Shown here piece by piece: positions 9,471 through 21,108 of a stretch of 64,000 nucleotides of DNA. The DNA lies in contig CM040450.1 in assembly GCA_022749755.1 (NCBI GenBank), positions 4,578,913 to 4,642,912 of the forward strand, given 5' to 3'. Numbering within the stretch: position 1 is the stretch's first letter; each line of letters opens with the position of its first letter. Below the pieces are notes generated by a model that ran no database searches, was not told where the DNA came from, and was given only the letters and a program-made list of their open reading frames with translations. The position numbers and the translations under genes are program-made. The stretch comes from Azadirachta indica. Taxonomy: Eukaryota; Streptophyta; Magnoliopsida; Sapindales; Meliaceae.

Positions 9471-12168
9471 ATGAAGATGCAGGATGAGGACCTAGGACCA
9501 ACCCGGCAGGATGAAATGCCGACGGATGATGAAGAAAATCAGGCGGATAGGATTGGTGAAATTGATGATGATGACGATGAAGATACAGGATCTGGAAGTT
9601 CGGCCCTTTCCACTCCCTCCAGACGCTCTTCTACTGGAGTTGACGTCCAGCCTACATGGCCTCAGAGCTACAGGTTTGTTATTTGATTCTGTTTGTGATC
9701 TTTACTCACTTAAATTTAACCTCTGCTCTGTTGAATACATATATATATATATATATATATTTATGCAGGCAATCGATGGATATCTTATCAACTGTCGCCT
9801 CTCCTTCTATTGGGTTCCTTAAAGGGGCAAGCCTTCAAGGAATAAGCGGTTCCATGTCTTCATTATACAAGAGAAATCAAGGTTCTTACTTGGAATCTTC
9901 CCTCAGCAGACCACTCATTTCTGATTTTGGCAAAGAAGAAGTGCCTTCTTCCCCCAAAATCCCTGCCATTTCAAATTTATCGTTCCGTTCAAAATATTCT
10001 GCCACTGAGTTACCATCCGCAAACAAGTGTTCATTTGCTCAATCAGTTCTCAATGGTAATTGCACTATACTCTCCGACAAGTTTTTGTTTGTTTGTCAAA
10101 ATCTTGCCATTAGAACAACTAATGGTTTATTTCTAGAGTTTATGATTTTGCCATATGGCGGTTCTTTTATGCAGGAATCAATGTTCTATGTGGCGTAGGA
10201 CTGCTAGCAACTCCTTATGCAGTCAGAGAAGGAGGGTGGCTGAGTCTCTCACTGCTCTTAATTTTTGGTGGCATTTCTTGTTATACTGGGATTTTGTTGA
10301 AGGAATGTCTAGATAGCGCTCCAGGATTTTCTACTTATCCTGATATTGGACAGGCTGCTTTCGGCATGACTGGTCGCTTAATTGTAGCTGTGAGTCCAAT
10401 TAAGATTTCAATTCTCCAATGTTAATGAGCATGTGTTTGTCATATTTTTGTGTCAGTACAAACTCATCCAATATCCCTGATTCAAAAGTGACACTGACAG
10501 CCAAGTTTTTGTTCAATGCAGATAGTTCTATATTTGGAATTATATGTAAGTGCAAACAATTTCCCTGTATGCCTATTACACCTCTAATTGTATTTTGGTG
10601 CCTTCTTCTTATGAAGAGCTAAAATGTGAACAACTACTGTCTATACTGTAGGCTGCTAGTATTGAGTACCTGATTATGATGAGTGATAACTTGGCATCAA
10701 TGTTTCCAAACACCAACATATACTTAGCCGGAATGCATCTTGATTGTCACCAAATCTTTTCCATAACAGCAACCCTCGTTGTTCTTCCAACTGTTTGGCT
10801 TCGAGACCTTAGTTTACTCTCATATGTCTCAAGTAGGTTTCTTATATCTGTTCCTCTTAATATCTCATGCATCATTATTTTTCTTATCTAATATCTGCTG
10901 ACTTTTAAAACATGTGTGTTTAGTTGGAGGAGTTATTACAACATTCGTCGTTGTGGTTTGCTTGGTATGGGTCGGTGTTGTGAACCAGGTCGGATTTCAT
11001 GAAAAAGGAACAGTTCTAGACCTTGCAAATCTGTCTGTCACAATCGGTATATATGGATTTTGCTATGCAGGCCATTCGGTTTTTCCAAATATATATTCTT
11101 CAATGAAAGAACAATCACAATTTCCGAAGGTTCTGATAATGAGGTTAGATGATCACATTCTTTCTTAGTTACAAACACTTCTCCAAGTACAAACCACTAT
11201 CCCTCTTGTTAATCGCTAGCGGGTAACATCTGTCAATCTCGCTGCAGCTTTCTCTTTTGTTGTCTATTGAACATGTTGGTTGCAGTCTGTGGCTACATGA
11301 TGTTTGGTGATTCAGTCCAGTCTCAATTCACTTTAAATTTTCCCAAAGAATTTGTGGCTTCCAAAGTTGCAATTTGGACGACGGTAAGATAAAAAACTCA
11401 ATTCATTACTCTCCTTGTCTTTCTGCATAGCTGCAGATCAGGTGTTTGTATTACTCATTCTGATGTTTCATTTTTGTTTTCTCTTTTGCATTTTAGGTTT
11501 TGATCCCGATGTCAAAGTATGCTATGACACTTACACCCATTGCATTGAGTTTAGAAGAACTCATGCCTTCAGAGCAACTTCAATCTTACACCGTCTCAAT
11601 AATCATCAGAACACTTATAGTGATTTCAACATTAATTGTGGCACTTACGCTTCCTTACTTCGGTAGGAACACATTTTCCCGTTTATAAATGAATCATTGT
11701 TTTCTTGACAAATACTTTGTGCACTTACCTGCTCCTTTTCAATTGAACTACAGGTACTGTGATGTCACTAATCGGATCATTACTCGCAATGCTAATTGTA
11801 AGCTTTCTCTGCATAGCCAAACTCAGATTTTATGTTTACAAGCAATAAGCAAATATTGTTGTTAATCACTTACTCTCAATGTTTTACTGCAGACTCTTAT
11901 TTTCCCATGTCTATGTTACGTCAAAATTCTTAATGGTAAATTATCTACGTTGAAGGTAAGAATTCTCCAATTCTCCAGCATTACTACTAAACTCGAATTC
12001 TGCTCATCTGCAATGATAGTTAGCATCCTCGTCATACTTTCCGACTAATAAATTTCCCTTTTATAATCTCATCAGGTTACGGTTTGCCTTGTGACTATAA
12101 TTGTGGGCATAGTGTGTGCTTGCATTGGCACATATTCAGCCCTAGCAAGAATAGCCACCAAAATCTAG
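9471..12168 (+). CDS. AVT1: Vacuolar amino-acid transporter, AVT1 type (AAAP family)
   Basis: Eleven exons: 9471-9673, 9769-10055, 10175-10389, 10522-10545, 10652-10832, 10924-11143, 11248-11383, 11497-11662, 11754-11797, 11893-11955, 12076-12168; 543 residues. The N-terminal ~150 residues are hydrophilic with an acidic run (GEIDDDDDEDTGSG) and Ser-rich tracts, as in AVT1 proteins. The membrane part starts at CSFAQSVLNGINVLCGVGLL and shows the amino-acid/auxin permease signature and about eleven hydrophobic segments, ending KIATKI-like (ARIATKI). AVT1 carriers exchange neutral amino acids across the tonoplast. Family and synteny point to Arabidopsis At5g02170/At5g02180. Exon 4 encodes only eight residues (IVLYLELY). 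The ATG at 9471 has a nearby alternative two codons downstream (MKMQ). All phases join without frame conflict. Confidence 0.92.
9739..9760. repeat. (AT)11 microsatellite in AVT1 intron 1
   Basis: Eleven AT units end six bases before the intron 1 acceptor AG at 9767-9768, where a polypyrimidine tract would normally be. Length variation here could influence acceptor use. Confidence 0.9.
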
Positions 12169-14801
12169 TTACCGACGGACGGGACAGACGATTTTACTAT
12201 ACCTTATATGCATATTTTTTTGTGCAGTAGGAACAAAACTTGAGTAAATTTCCAGCTAACAATCAAATGAACTTGCTGGAGAGACGTGGAAGAGAATCTC
12301 TTGTCAATTATGTATGTTTCAGTAAAAGCTCAAGGCATATAAAGCTTTATTATTTCAGTTAACTTAGTTTTTCAAGTTGGCAATGAAGTCTGTTCTTTCT
12401 TCTAATTCTTCTTGTGCCGACAGCTTTTCCTTTTATGCTTTGCATTACCCATTTCATTTTCATCACATGCCTTTAGAATTTGACCTTTTAAAAGGATGAA
12501 AAAGAAAAGCATCTTTGTCTTGGAATCTCAAGTGATATACAGAACTCAAAAGCAAACCCTGCACATTCTTGCCATAGCAAACAATTTAAAGTGCAAAACT
12601 TTTCTTGCATATTATTTCTGATTTGTGAGTACTGTGATAGGCTTCCAGATGAAGTAACAGTTGTACACTTACTAAAGATGATGAAAATGCATGTGCATAT
12701 ATAGCTTATGATTTGTAACTTCATTATTGATATGAGATCCCACAACTCTGCCGTAGAATTCACTAATGACAATATATATCATCTTCTTTGGACATAGCAT
12801 CTATCATAATTTTGTTCTTAAATTTATGATGCCTTTTAGTCTCGTCTTTATTAACGATGTGAGATATATATCACATATGCAGTACTAAAAAGTTGGGAAA
12901 TGCGCAGTTCTAGTCTAGTAATTATCATCTATCATTTCTGAATAACAGAAGAACATTCACATGGGTGTGTGTGCTTTCAAATTGTGGAGATGTTTTGAAC
13001 CATATATTTTAGAATGATATGTTGTTGAAGCAGCAAGCTAGTTTGATTCTGCAAGTGACCAGATTGGCTGCTGCTTTAAGCCTACTTTGTCGTGATTAAC
13101 AAGCAGAAGTAGGGTACCCAGTACCCTCTCATTTTCAATGATCCGACAGAATTTCTATTACTAATGAAAAGAACAAAACACATCAATGAAAATGTAGCAC
13201 TTCACAGATTTTCGTTAAAATATTGAAGCATAAACCTTTATTTATTTATTTATTTATTTATTCTATTTTCAATCAAAATGGGTACAGGGGAAGCCATACA
13301 TGAATGGACCCAACCCAACCACAATAGCATTTGCAATCACCTGACTTGCTATGTTTTTTTAACACAAAGAAAAAAGAGAACTTTGGAATTTTACAATCTA
13401 CTACACAACATACCTCGTGGATGTGCTCATTCTTTTTTGATATCTTGTTTAATTTAGTTCGCTTATGTTTCATCTTTTAAAGTGTATTGACATTTTATAT
13501 ATTTTCGTTAAGTGTGGATGTTTATATTTTATAAAATATAAATTAACGATGAAAAAATAGGTTTTTAATTTATAAAATAATTAATTTGATATAAATCAAC
13601 ATTATTCAGAGCAAATAATTTTGATATTAGTTTACATTAAATCATGTTTTTTGGTGCTAAAACAACATGTTTACTAGATTTTCATCTTAAAAATGCATGC
13701 AACCGTAAATATTTAATAAATACTCGTCTTTCTTTAGTAGTTAACGTACAGTTATTAAAAACCAGGTAATAATTTTATTAAACTGTATTGGTGAAGGAAA
13801 AATTGCATTTTCGTGTGATACATGCAATCAATGAATCACATTTAATACATCATCATGTACCCATGTATAGTATATAATCTCAATCATTTAAAATCTAATA
13901 ATCTAATAACTTAAAATTATTACATAAATTTATCTGAACAACAACATCAATCCTAACCATGTACGTAAATATGATATGATATGTGTATTTGAAAACGGAG
14001 TAGAAAATGCGACTGACCGAAACTATCCTATCCTATATCCCTTACTAATTTCAATAAGTTAGACAATTAACGCTCCATTAATTAATTATAATCTTCGATT
14101 TTCTTCCCCCATAAATATGGAAGCCTCGTCAAATGGTTAGCCAAACAAGCATTTAATGTCTTCTGCTTTTTCTTCAACCCTGCAAAACCTGAACAGAATT
14201 AAAGAGATGAAAGGAAGACGAAGACTCAAACCACAAACGCACTTAATAGAGTAAAAAATGAATTTAAGACAGTGGGCTTAGGGTTACCTTAAATTTTACA
14301 GCGGCCGTAAATTTAATTGGTAGTAAATAAGACAGGAGTCTATTTATATTCTCAACTAATTACATAACACAAGTCTTTTTCGAGTAAGATTTAATCCCAA
14401 ATGACTGTGAATGGTGGTCATCATCAATCACAGCTACTCATACTCGTTGGGTTTAAGTTTAATTACTTTGGAGTTTTAGTTCATGTTTTGGGGATTCTTT
14501 AGATCAAACTACTGGAAAACGTGTAACCGAATTTGATACTGACACGAAACAAAACGCAAATCTTAGTAGTGGTCTCCGTGTGGTCTGAAAATCTCGCAAA
14601 CGACACCGTCTCACTTCCCATATTCTTCTGTATTACAGATCTCAGGTCTCAACCTCCCCCTTGCTGGAATAGAAGCTTCTAACTCAGCGTATCTACTACT
14701 ACTCCTCCATAGATTTCGGTGCATTTTCAGACAACATCCGTCTCACTCTCTGCTCCCTAACTCCAAATAACTCTCTTGTCCATCTCACTTACTTTTTTTG
14801 C
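12169..14801. other. Intergenic region between AVT1 and PCS1 genes
   Basis: About 2.6 kb. The first 200-300 bases are AVT1 3' UTR; the rest is AT-rich, with a (TTTA)n tract at 13238-13262. The minus-strand frames at 12488-12772 and 13273-13473 have low-complexity composition and no family resemblance, so I do not call them. The last few hundred bases should hold the protease promoter. Confidence 0.5.
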
Positions 14802-16160
14802 ATGCCCGACTGTTGCTGTTGCATTACCATGAAAAATTACTTTCTCCGCCGCCATTTTTTTAACCCGTTTCTAAAATCTCTCTGCTTTTCATTTCTTCAT
14901 ATTCTCTTGATCCAAAACCAACTCAGCTTCTCTTCACCTGATATGCTTATATTATCCCTCAATACTCAAGAAATTCCATCTGGATCCGTCCCTAGATCAC
15001 CAAACAAGCTTCCTTTTCATCACAACGTTAGCCTTACTGTCTCTTTGACGGTGGGCACTCCTCCGCAGAACGTTTCCATGGTTTTAGATACAGGCAGCGA
15101 GCTTTCATGGCTTCATTGTAACAATACCCAATATTCTTACCCGACTACATTTGACCCGAACCGGTCTTCATCTTATAAACCTGTTCCTTGTTCTTCACCC
15201 ACCTGCACCAACCTGACCAGAGACTTCACCATACCCGCTTCCTGTGACAATAACAGCCTCTGCCACGCTACTCTCTCCTACGCCGACGCTTCTTCTTTCG
15301 AGGGAAATCTCGCGTCAGATAATTTTTTTATCGGGTCTTCCGAGATTTCGGGTCTAGTTTTTGGGTGCATGGACTCGGTATTCAGCTCAAACTCGGATGA
15401 AGACTCCAAAAACACCGGTTTAATGGGCATGAATCGTGGTTCATTATCTTTTGTATCTCAAATGGGCTTCCCGAAATTCTCGTATTGCATATCGAGTGCC
15501 GACTTTTCGGGCCTTTTATTACTTGGTGATGCCAATTTACCGTGGCTCAAGCAGTTGAATTACACGCCATTAATCCAAATATCAACCCCATTACCGTACT
15601 TTGATCGAGTTGCTTACACGGTTCAGCTCGAAGGAATCAAAGTTTCGGATAAACTGCTCCCAATCCCGAAATCCGTCTTTGTACCGGACCATACCGGGGC
15701 GGGTCAAACAATGGTGGATTCAGGTACCCAGTTCACTTTTTTACTCGGGCCAGCTTACACTGCTTTGAGAACCGAGTTCTTGAACCAAACCACAAGCATT
15801 TTAAAAATTTTGGAGGATCAAAATTACGTTTTCCAAGGAGCAATGGATCTGTGTTACCGAGTTCCGCTGAGTCAACCCACACTGCCTCGGTTACCAACAG
15901 TGAGTCTAGTATTTCGGGGCGCCGAAATGAGTGTATCGGGTGAGCGGCTCTTGTATCGGGTACCGGGAGAAGTGAGGGGAAGTGATTCTGTGTATTGCTT
16001 CACGTTTGGAAATTCTGATTTATTAGGTGTGGAAGCGTACGTGATTGGGCATCATCATCAACAAAACGTGTGGATGGAATTCGATCTCGAGAAATCAAGA
16101 ATTGGTTTTGCCCACGTACGGTGTGATTTGGCTGGTCAGAGATTCGGCGTGGGTCTGTAG
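14802..16160 (+). CDS. PCS1: Pepsin-type aspartic protease, PCS1 (PROMOTION OF CELL SURVIVAL 1) type
   Basis: Intronless gene of 452 codons. A hydrophobic signal segment (about residues 20-38, KSLCFSFLHILLIQNQ) follows the start; a second ATG at residue 10 (MKNYFLRR) would also leave a signal peptide. The first catalytic motif is VLDTGSELSWLHC (catalytic Asp at about residue 96) and the second is MVDSGTQFTFL (Asp at about 306). Six or more cysteines follow the plant A1 nepenthesin-like pattern, and there are many N-x-S/T sites. Arabidopsis PCS1 (At5g02190) is an endoplasmic-reticulum protease of about 450 residues needed for embryo and gamete survival. Length, intronless structure and position between AVT1 and FHL all fit. 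Both Asp residues are present, so the enzyme should be active. Confidence 0.93.
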   Translation: MPDCCCCITMKNYFLRRHFFNPFLKSLCFSFLHILLIQNQLSFSSPDMLILSLNTQEIPSGSVPRSPNKLPFHHNVSLTVSLTVGTPPQNVSMVLDTGSELSWLHCNNTQYSYPTTFDPNRSSSYKPVPCSSPTCTNLTRDFTIPASCDNNSLCHATLSYADASSFEGNLASDNFFIGSSEISGLVFGCMDSVFSSNSDEDSKNTGLMGMNRGSLSFVSQMGFPKFSYCISSADFSGLLLLGDANLPWLKQLNYTPLIQISTPLPYFDRVAYTVQLEGIKVSDKLLPIPKSVFVPDHTGAGQTMVDSGTQFTFLLGPAYTALRTEFLNQTTSILKILEDQNYVFQGAMDLCYRVPLSQPTLPRLPTVSLVFRGAEMSVSGERLLYRVPGEVRGSDSVYCFTFGNSDLLGVEAYVIGHHHQQNVWMEFDLEKSRIGFAHVRCDLAGQRFGVGL

Positions 16161-16238
16161 TGATGCTGGTCCCACAACTCGGATATTTTTATTATTGGAG
16201 ACACGTGTAATTAGTGCTAATATTAAATATTATTAATA

Positions 16239-16269
<31 letters not shown>

Positions 16270-18660
16270 TGTTGGTTTAATCTTATTGTTTAGTTTAAGG
16301 TATCAAAATCTATCATTCATACAGGCTTCATATGATGGATTAGGTTATATGGTGGCAAATTGTTGTTTTAGACATTCTCTTTTATTTTTAGAAAATTCTT
16401 CATTTGTTTAATATTAATGTGACTAAAAATAATATTTTAATGTTGAAAATATTGAAAGTGTTTCCGTGACGTGAAATAATCTAATTTTTGAAAATATTTA
16501 TGAAATCAGCAGAAGACAATAACAAATTGAGAATGAATATTTTATTTATTATATGAAAATGGTGAGATTAATTTAAACCCTACATGAAAATAGAAAAGAA
16601 CGGATTTGATGGTCCCTTGAGATGAGAGGCCTATCTAGCTCTTGCACAATATTGTTACTTGTTAGGTAGTCGATAGAAAATTATTACGGGTCTGCTTTCA
16701 GGATTGGGTCCATCTTCATCTTACTTAATTAATTAATTAATTAATTCACAAGTGTTGGAAATTTGACTCTGAAATTCTAGAACATCTTAAGATAAGAGTA
16801 ATTAATTATCCTCTCTGATTTCATTTCAGCAAATTAACTTAATTCCCGCTCTAACAATGTTCTTGATCAGGACCAGATAATCTCTTTAGTCACTTTGATA
16901 TTTCGGATTATGTATTAATACTGCTCACCTGAGAATCATGAGCTTTTCCACGTTAAAAATAAAGAATTAAATATCAACATGCAATTACATCAACTTAATA
17001 TTACAATTACTTGAAAAGTTGGTAGAAACTACATTTATATATATGAATTGAAGTTTTGTCAATCCAAACCGATTCATCATATCATAAATTATAATTTGGT
17101 CCAATTTAATTCAAATAAAATAAAAATACACAATTCCAATATTAATTATTTTATTAACAAAAATAATTGAAAAAATTATATGTAATTTATTTAAACTTAT
17201 AAAGAAATATACTCATTTAAAAAAAAAAATTAGAAATGTGTGTGCGCTATGTATCTTAAATACTTAAGAGGAGAATGTTACTAAAAATTAAAAAGAAATT
17301 GTGGAAGGAGATATAACTAGAAAGGAATTGCTGTTGTTTTTTGAATTTGTTCTTGTTGCAATAAGAAGGATTGTAGTTGGTACAACTACAAATTCTTTCC
17401 TGTAAGATTGAAGAGTGCATGAAAATTAATTAATTAAATTTATGACTTAATTAGCTGATGGGACCTCTCATTTGCCTCCATTTTAATCAAGGTTAATTAA
17501 TAACCTGGGACTTTAATTTCTTTTCCCTTCATGAATGGTTTTTAATTAATCCACGCTAGCCACTACCTTTTGCTGTAGATTGAACCTCCCATTCACTAGC
17601 TGCATAAGTAATTGCGTAAAAATTGTTTAAAGCTCATAGAAGTAATTAATTGATCTTCACCCAACGGAAGGTTTCATTTCTGACCACCTTTTTCACGAAA
17701 ATGAAAAAGCTCTTGTTGATGCAAGACTTTATAACAACTCCTTAATTTGCATACAATGCAAACAAATCCTGAAGCTGACTTGCTTCATCGCCAAGAATAT
17801 AATTACAACTGAAATATTATTTGTTGCATGAAGACATTATCTTCTGTGTTATTACTTTCACTTTTTGTTTCACCAACTAAACTAGCCTACATTGCCCTAG
17901 CTAGTTATATATGGTTTTCTACAACATATATATATATATATATATATGTGGAAAATATGTCTCAACTTTGATTAGTAGATCGCACAACAATGCATAAATA
18001 AAATTAATCAAATGAGGTGGTGACAATATATCATTGTAATGCAAAGTTTGTAGCTTTGCTAATCATGTGTAAGGATATTGTAATTAGAAATTTATATTTA
18101 GGTCGATTAATATAAAATATAACCGAAAAAACTCAATCACATAGAATCGTTAATTGGGAATGCTAAATATGAGAGTATTTAGCAAAATAATTGTAGTGTT
18201 TTCAAAATTAAACAAAAACCAAAACTCACACAAGTACTCGAACTTTTCGTTTTTTATATTTTGTTGGAACTTTTTGGCCAGGCTCTAGGAGACATAATTA
18301 TTTAATTACTTGGTATTAATATTTTCGAAGCATGAAAAAGCTGTGGGAGACAGTACACTGGACCTGCAGTTTACCTGTTTGGGAAAAGTATTACCTATAA
18401 TATAAATATGGTTAAAGTAATCCAAAATGGGTAACCTCACTTTCATATATTAGCAATTAGGTCAAGATCATCAAGGTCTAATTAGCTTGAAAACACTAGT
18501 ATTTCATAATGATTATGGAAATATTTGACACAAAGACAAGTGCTGGTCACACACAATAAATTGTCTTTGACAACACTCTAAAGTAGTTCAAACTATAACT
18601 TGTCTTTTCAAAACACCTGCAAGGCTTTGTAACAATTCACAAAACTCGATCTTCTCTGTT
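16161..18660. other. AT-rich intergenic region between PCS1 and laccase 1
   Basis: About 2.5 kb with simple repeats: (AT)n at about 16241-16263, (TTAA)n at about 16725-16747 and (AT)n at about 17927-17947. No open frame here carries family-level content and no terminal repeats were seen. Near 18572-18585 begins a block shared with the laccase 2 promoter. Confidence 0.55.
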
Positions 18661-18702
18661 ACCTACTCGACCAAACACCCTCTCTTCAACTCCATATATA
18701 AA
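18572..18702 (+). promoter_or_regulatory. Laccase 1 promoter: shared 14-mer, two SMRE sites and TATA box
   Basis: AACACTCTAAAGTA at 18572-18585 is repeated exactly upstream of laccase 2. ACCTACT (18661-18667) and ACCAAAC (18670-18676) both fit the secondary-wall MYB-responsive element ACC(A/T)A(A/C)(T/C) bound by MYB46/MYB83. CATATATAAAT with a TATA core lies at about 18694-18702, some 70 bp before the ATG at 18770. This suggests secondary-wall expression. Confidence 0.6.
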
Positions 18703-18769
18703 TATTCTCACAATCCCTAAGTTATTCAAACAATTCAGAATTTGTCTGCAGCTATAGCATACTGAAAAA

Positions 18770-21108
18770 ATGGCTGCTTCTGCTCTTCCCTCACCAGCAT
18801 TTTTGCTTGTTCTTCTACTTTCATTGACAACATGGTGTCTGCTTCCTGGGGTTGCTGTAGCCAGCATCACCAGACACTACAAGTTCGATGTATGTATTAT
18901 ATCATACCATATCATATATAGCCTTTTCCTGAAATGCTGTGGTTTAATGCTTTTGAAATGTTTCAGCCTCTTTAATAGTTTCGGTGTATTGTTTTTGTAG
19001 ATTAAGTTGCAGAAAGTGACAAGACTGTGCCGCACCAAAAGCATAGTTACAGTAAATGGACAGTTTCCAGGTCCTCGCTTAATTGCTAGAGAGGGTGATC
19101 GCGTTATTGTCAAAGTTGTTAATCATGTTGCGAACAACATCTCCATTCATTGGTATTAAAATATATATTTTCCCATCATCATTTGTTGTTGTCAGATGCT
19201 TTTCAAATCAAACTCCATCGATAATTGGTTCTGTGAATGATTTAATATATTGGTCCAGGCATGGAATTCGGCAGCTGCAAAGTGGATGGGCTGATGGGCC
19301 TGCGTACATAACTCAATGCCCCGTACAAACTGGTCAGAGTTATACATACAATTTCACAATTATTGGCCAAAGAGGAACTCTTCTTTGGCACGCCCATATA
19401 TCATGGTTAAGAGCTACTGTATATGGCCCCGTCATCATTTTCCCAAAGCGCGGAGTTCCTTATCCATTTCCCAAGCCATACAAAGAAGTTCCTCTCATCT
19501 TCGGTATATAATTAATTATCATATAGTTTAACAATCTAACAGAAATCGGGTAATATTTACAGTCTGTTTTGCCTCTTTGTATTGAAATATTTACTCACAG
19601 ATGTAAACTACCATGCTGAAAATTGCAGGAGAGTGGTTTAATGCAAATACTGAAGCAATTATCAACCAGTCGCTGCGAACAGGTGCTGGCCCGAATGTCT
19701 CAGATGCTTATACCATCAATGGGCTCACAGGCCCTCTCTATAATTGCTCCGCCAAAGGTATTTTTAAATCACTTGTTTATTTTTTTCGGCATCTTACTTT
19801 TGTACAGTATGTGGAATACATTCATATGAATTAATGTGATCGTATACTTGGGTTTCAGATACATTCAAGCTAAAGGTGAAGCCTGGAAAAACTTACCTTT
19901 TGCGACTGATCAACGCAGCACTCAATGATGAACTCTTCTTCAGTATTGCAAACCACACAGTTACAGTTGTTGAAGTAGACGCCATTTATATCAAACCCTT
20001 CGAGACTGACAAACTTCTGATAACTCCCGGACAGACGACAAATATTCTTCTGAAAACCAAAACCGCCTACCCAAATGCAACTTTCCTTATGTCTGCTAGA
20101 CCTTATGCAACTGGCCAAGGCACATTTGACAACTCCACTGTCGCCGGTATCCTGGAATATGAGCAACCATCCAATTTATCCCATTCTCCAATCTCAATAA
20201 AGAAATTACCGCTGTTCAAACCAACACTACCTGCTCTTAATGACACAGTCTTTGCTTTCAACTACACAAACAGACTTCGTAGCTTAGCAAATGCTCAATA
20301 CCCAGCTAATGTACCCCAGACTGTAGATAAGCGGTTCTTCTTCACTGTAGGTCTAGCATCAAACCCTTGTCCGAGAAACCAAATCTGCAAAGGACCAAAC
20401 AATAGAACAAAGTTTGCAGCATCTGTGAACAACATTTCCTTTATTCTTCCGTCTACAGCACTTCTCCAAGCTCACTTCTTCGGACAAAATGGAGTTTACA
20501 CCACAGACTTTCCAACTACTCCCTTGATAAAATTTAACTACACGGGCAAGCCGCCAAACAACACGAGCGTGATGAATGGAACCAAAGTTGTAGTTCTTCC
20601 GTTTAACACCAGTGTTGAGCTAGTAATGCAGGACACTAGCATTCTTGGCAACGAAAGTCACCCTCTCCATTTGCATGGCTTTAATTTCTTCGTCGTTGGA
20701 CAAGGTTTTGGAAACTACAATCCCAACAAAGACCCTGCAAACTTCAATCTCGTCGACCCTGTTGAGAGAAACACTGTCGGCGTGCCATCCGGCGGTTGGG
20801 TTGTCATTCGGTTCCGAGCAGACAACCCGGGTAAGTAATTAATTAATGACCATGAATACAAAAAACACAATATCATAATTAATCAGTATAAACAATGCAG
20901 TTTATTGATTATATTAGTATTGAATAATCATTCAATATTTGTAGGGGTATGGTTAATGCATTGCCATCTTGAGGTGCATATCAGCTGGGGCTTGAGAATG
21001 GCTTGGATTGTGTTAGATGGAAGTCTTCCCAATCAGAAATGCCTCCTCCGCCGGCGGATCTTCCCAAGTGTTGATTTAATTAATTTTGTCATTCACTCGA
21101 CGATTTAA
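18770..21108 (+). CDS. LAC17: Laccase 1, LAC17-type multicopper oxidase with C-terminal frameshift
   Basis: Six exons: 18770-18889, 19001-19152, 19259-19503, 19629-19757, 19859-20830, 20945-21108. It starts with a signal peptide ([20 protein letters not shown] ... VAVAS). All three cupredoxin domains and the copper ligands are present: [20 protein letters not shown] and [13 protein letters not shown]. Plant laccases are secreted and oxidise monolignols for lignin. The sequence and exon pattern (120/152/245/129/972/~131) are those of LAC17. One base is missing near 21037-21041. The ancestral ending [14 protein letters not shown] (TGA at 21072-21074) is still visible in another frame, but the actual frame reads a 22-residue alternative tail to a TAA at 21106-21108. 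As given, the protein has 593 residues, keeps all copper ligands and loses the conserved C-terminal Cys. It is possibly still active, or the deletion is a base-calling error. Confidence 0.9.
19908..19928 (+). promoter_or_regulatory. miR397 target site in laccase 1
   Basis: At the start of exon 5 (codons for LINAALND), 21 bases are complementary to the conserved plant miR397. Mismatches are only at miRNA nucleotide 21 and nucleotide 12 (A:A, next to the cleavage position). miR397 is an established repressor of LAC2, LAC4 and LAC17. Confidence 0.75.
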
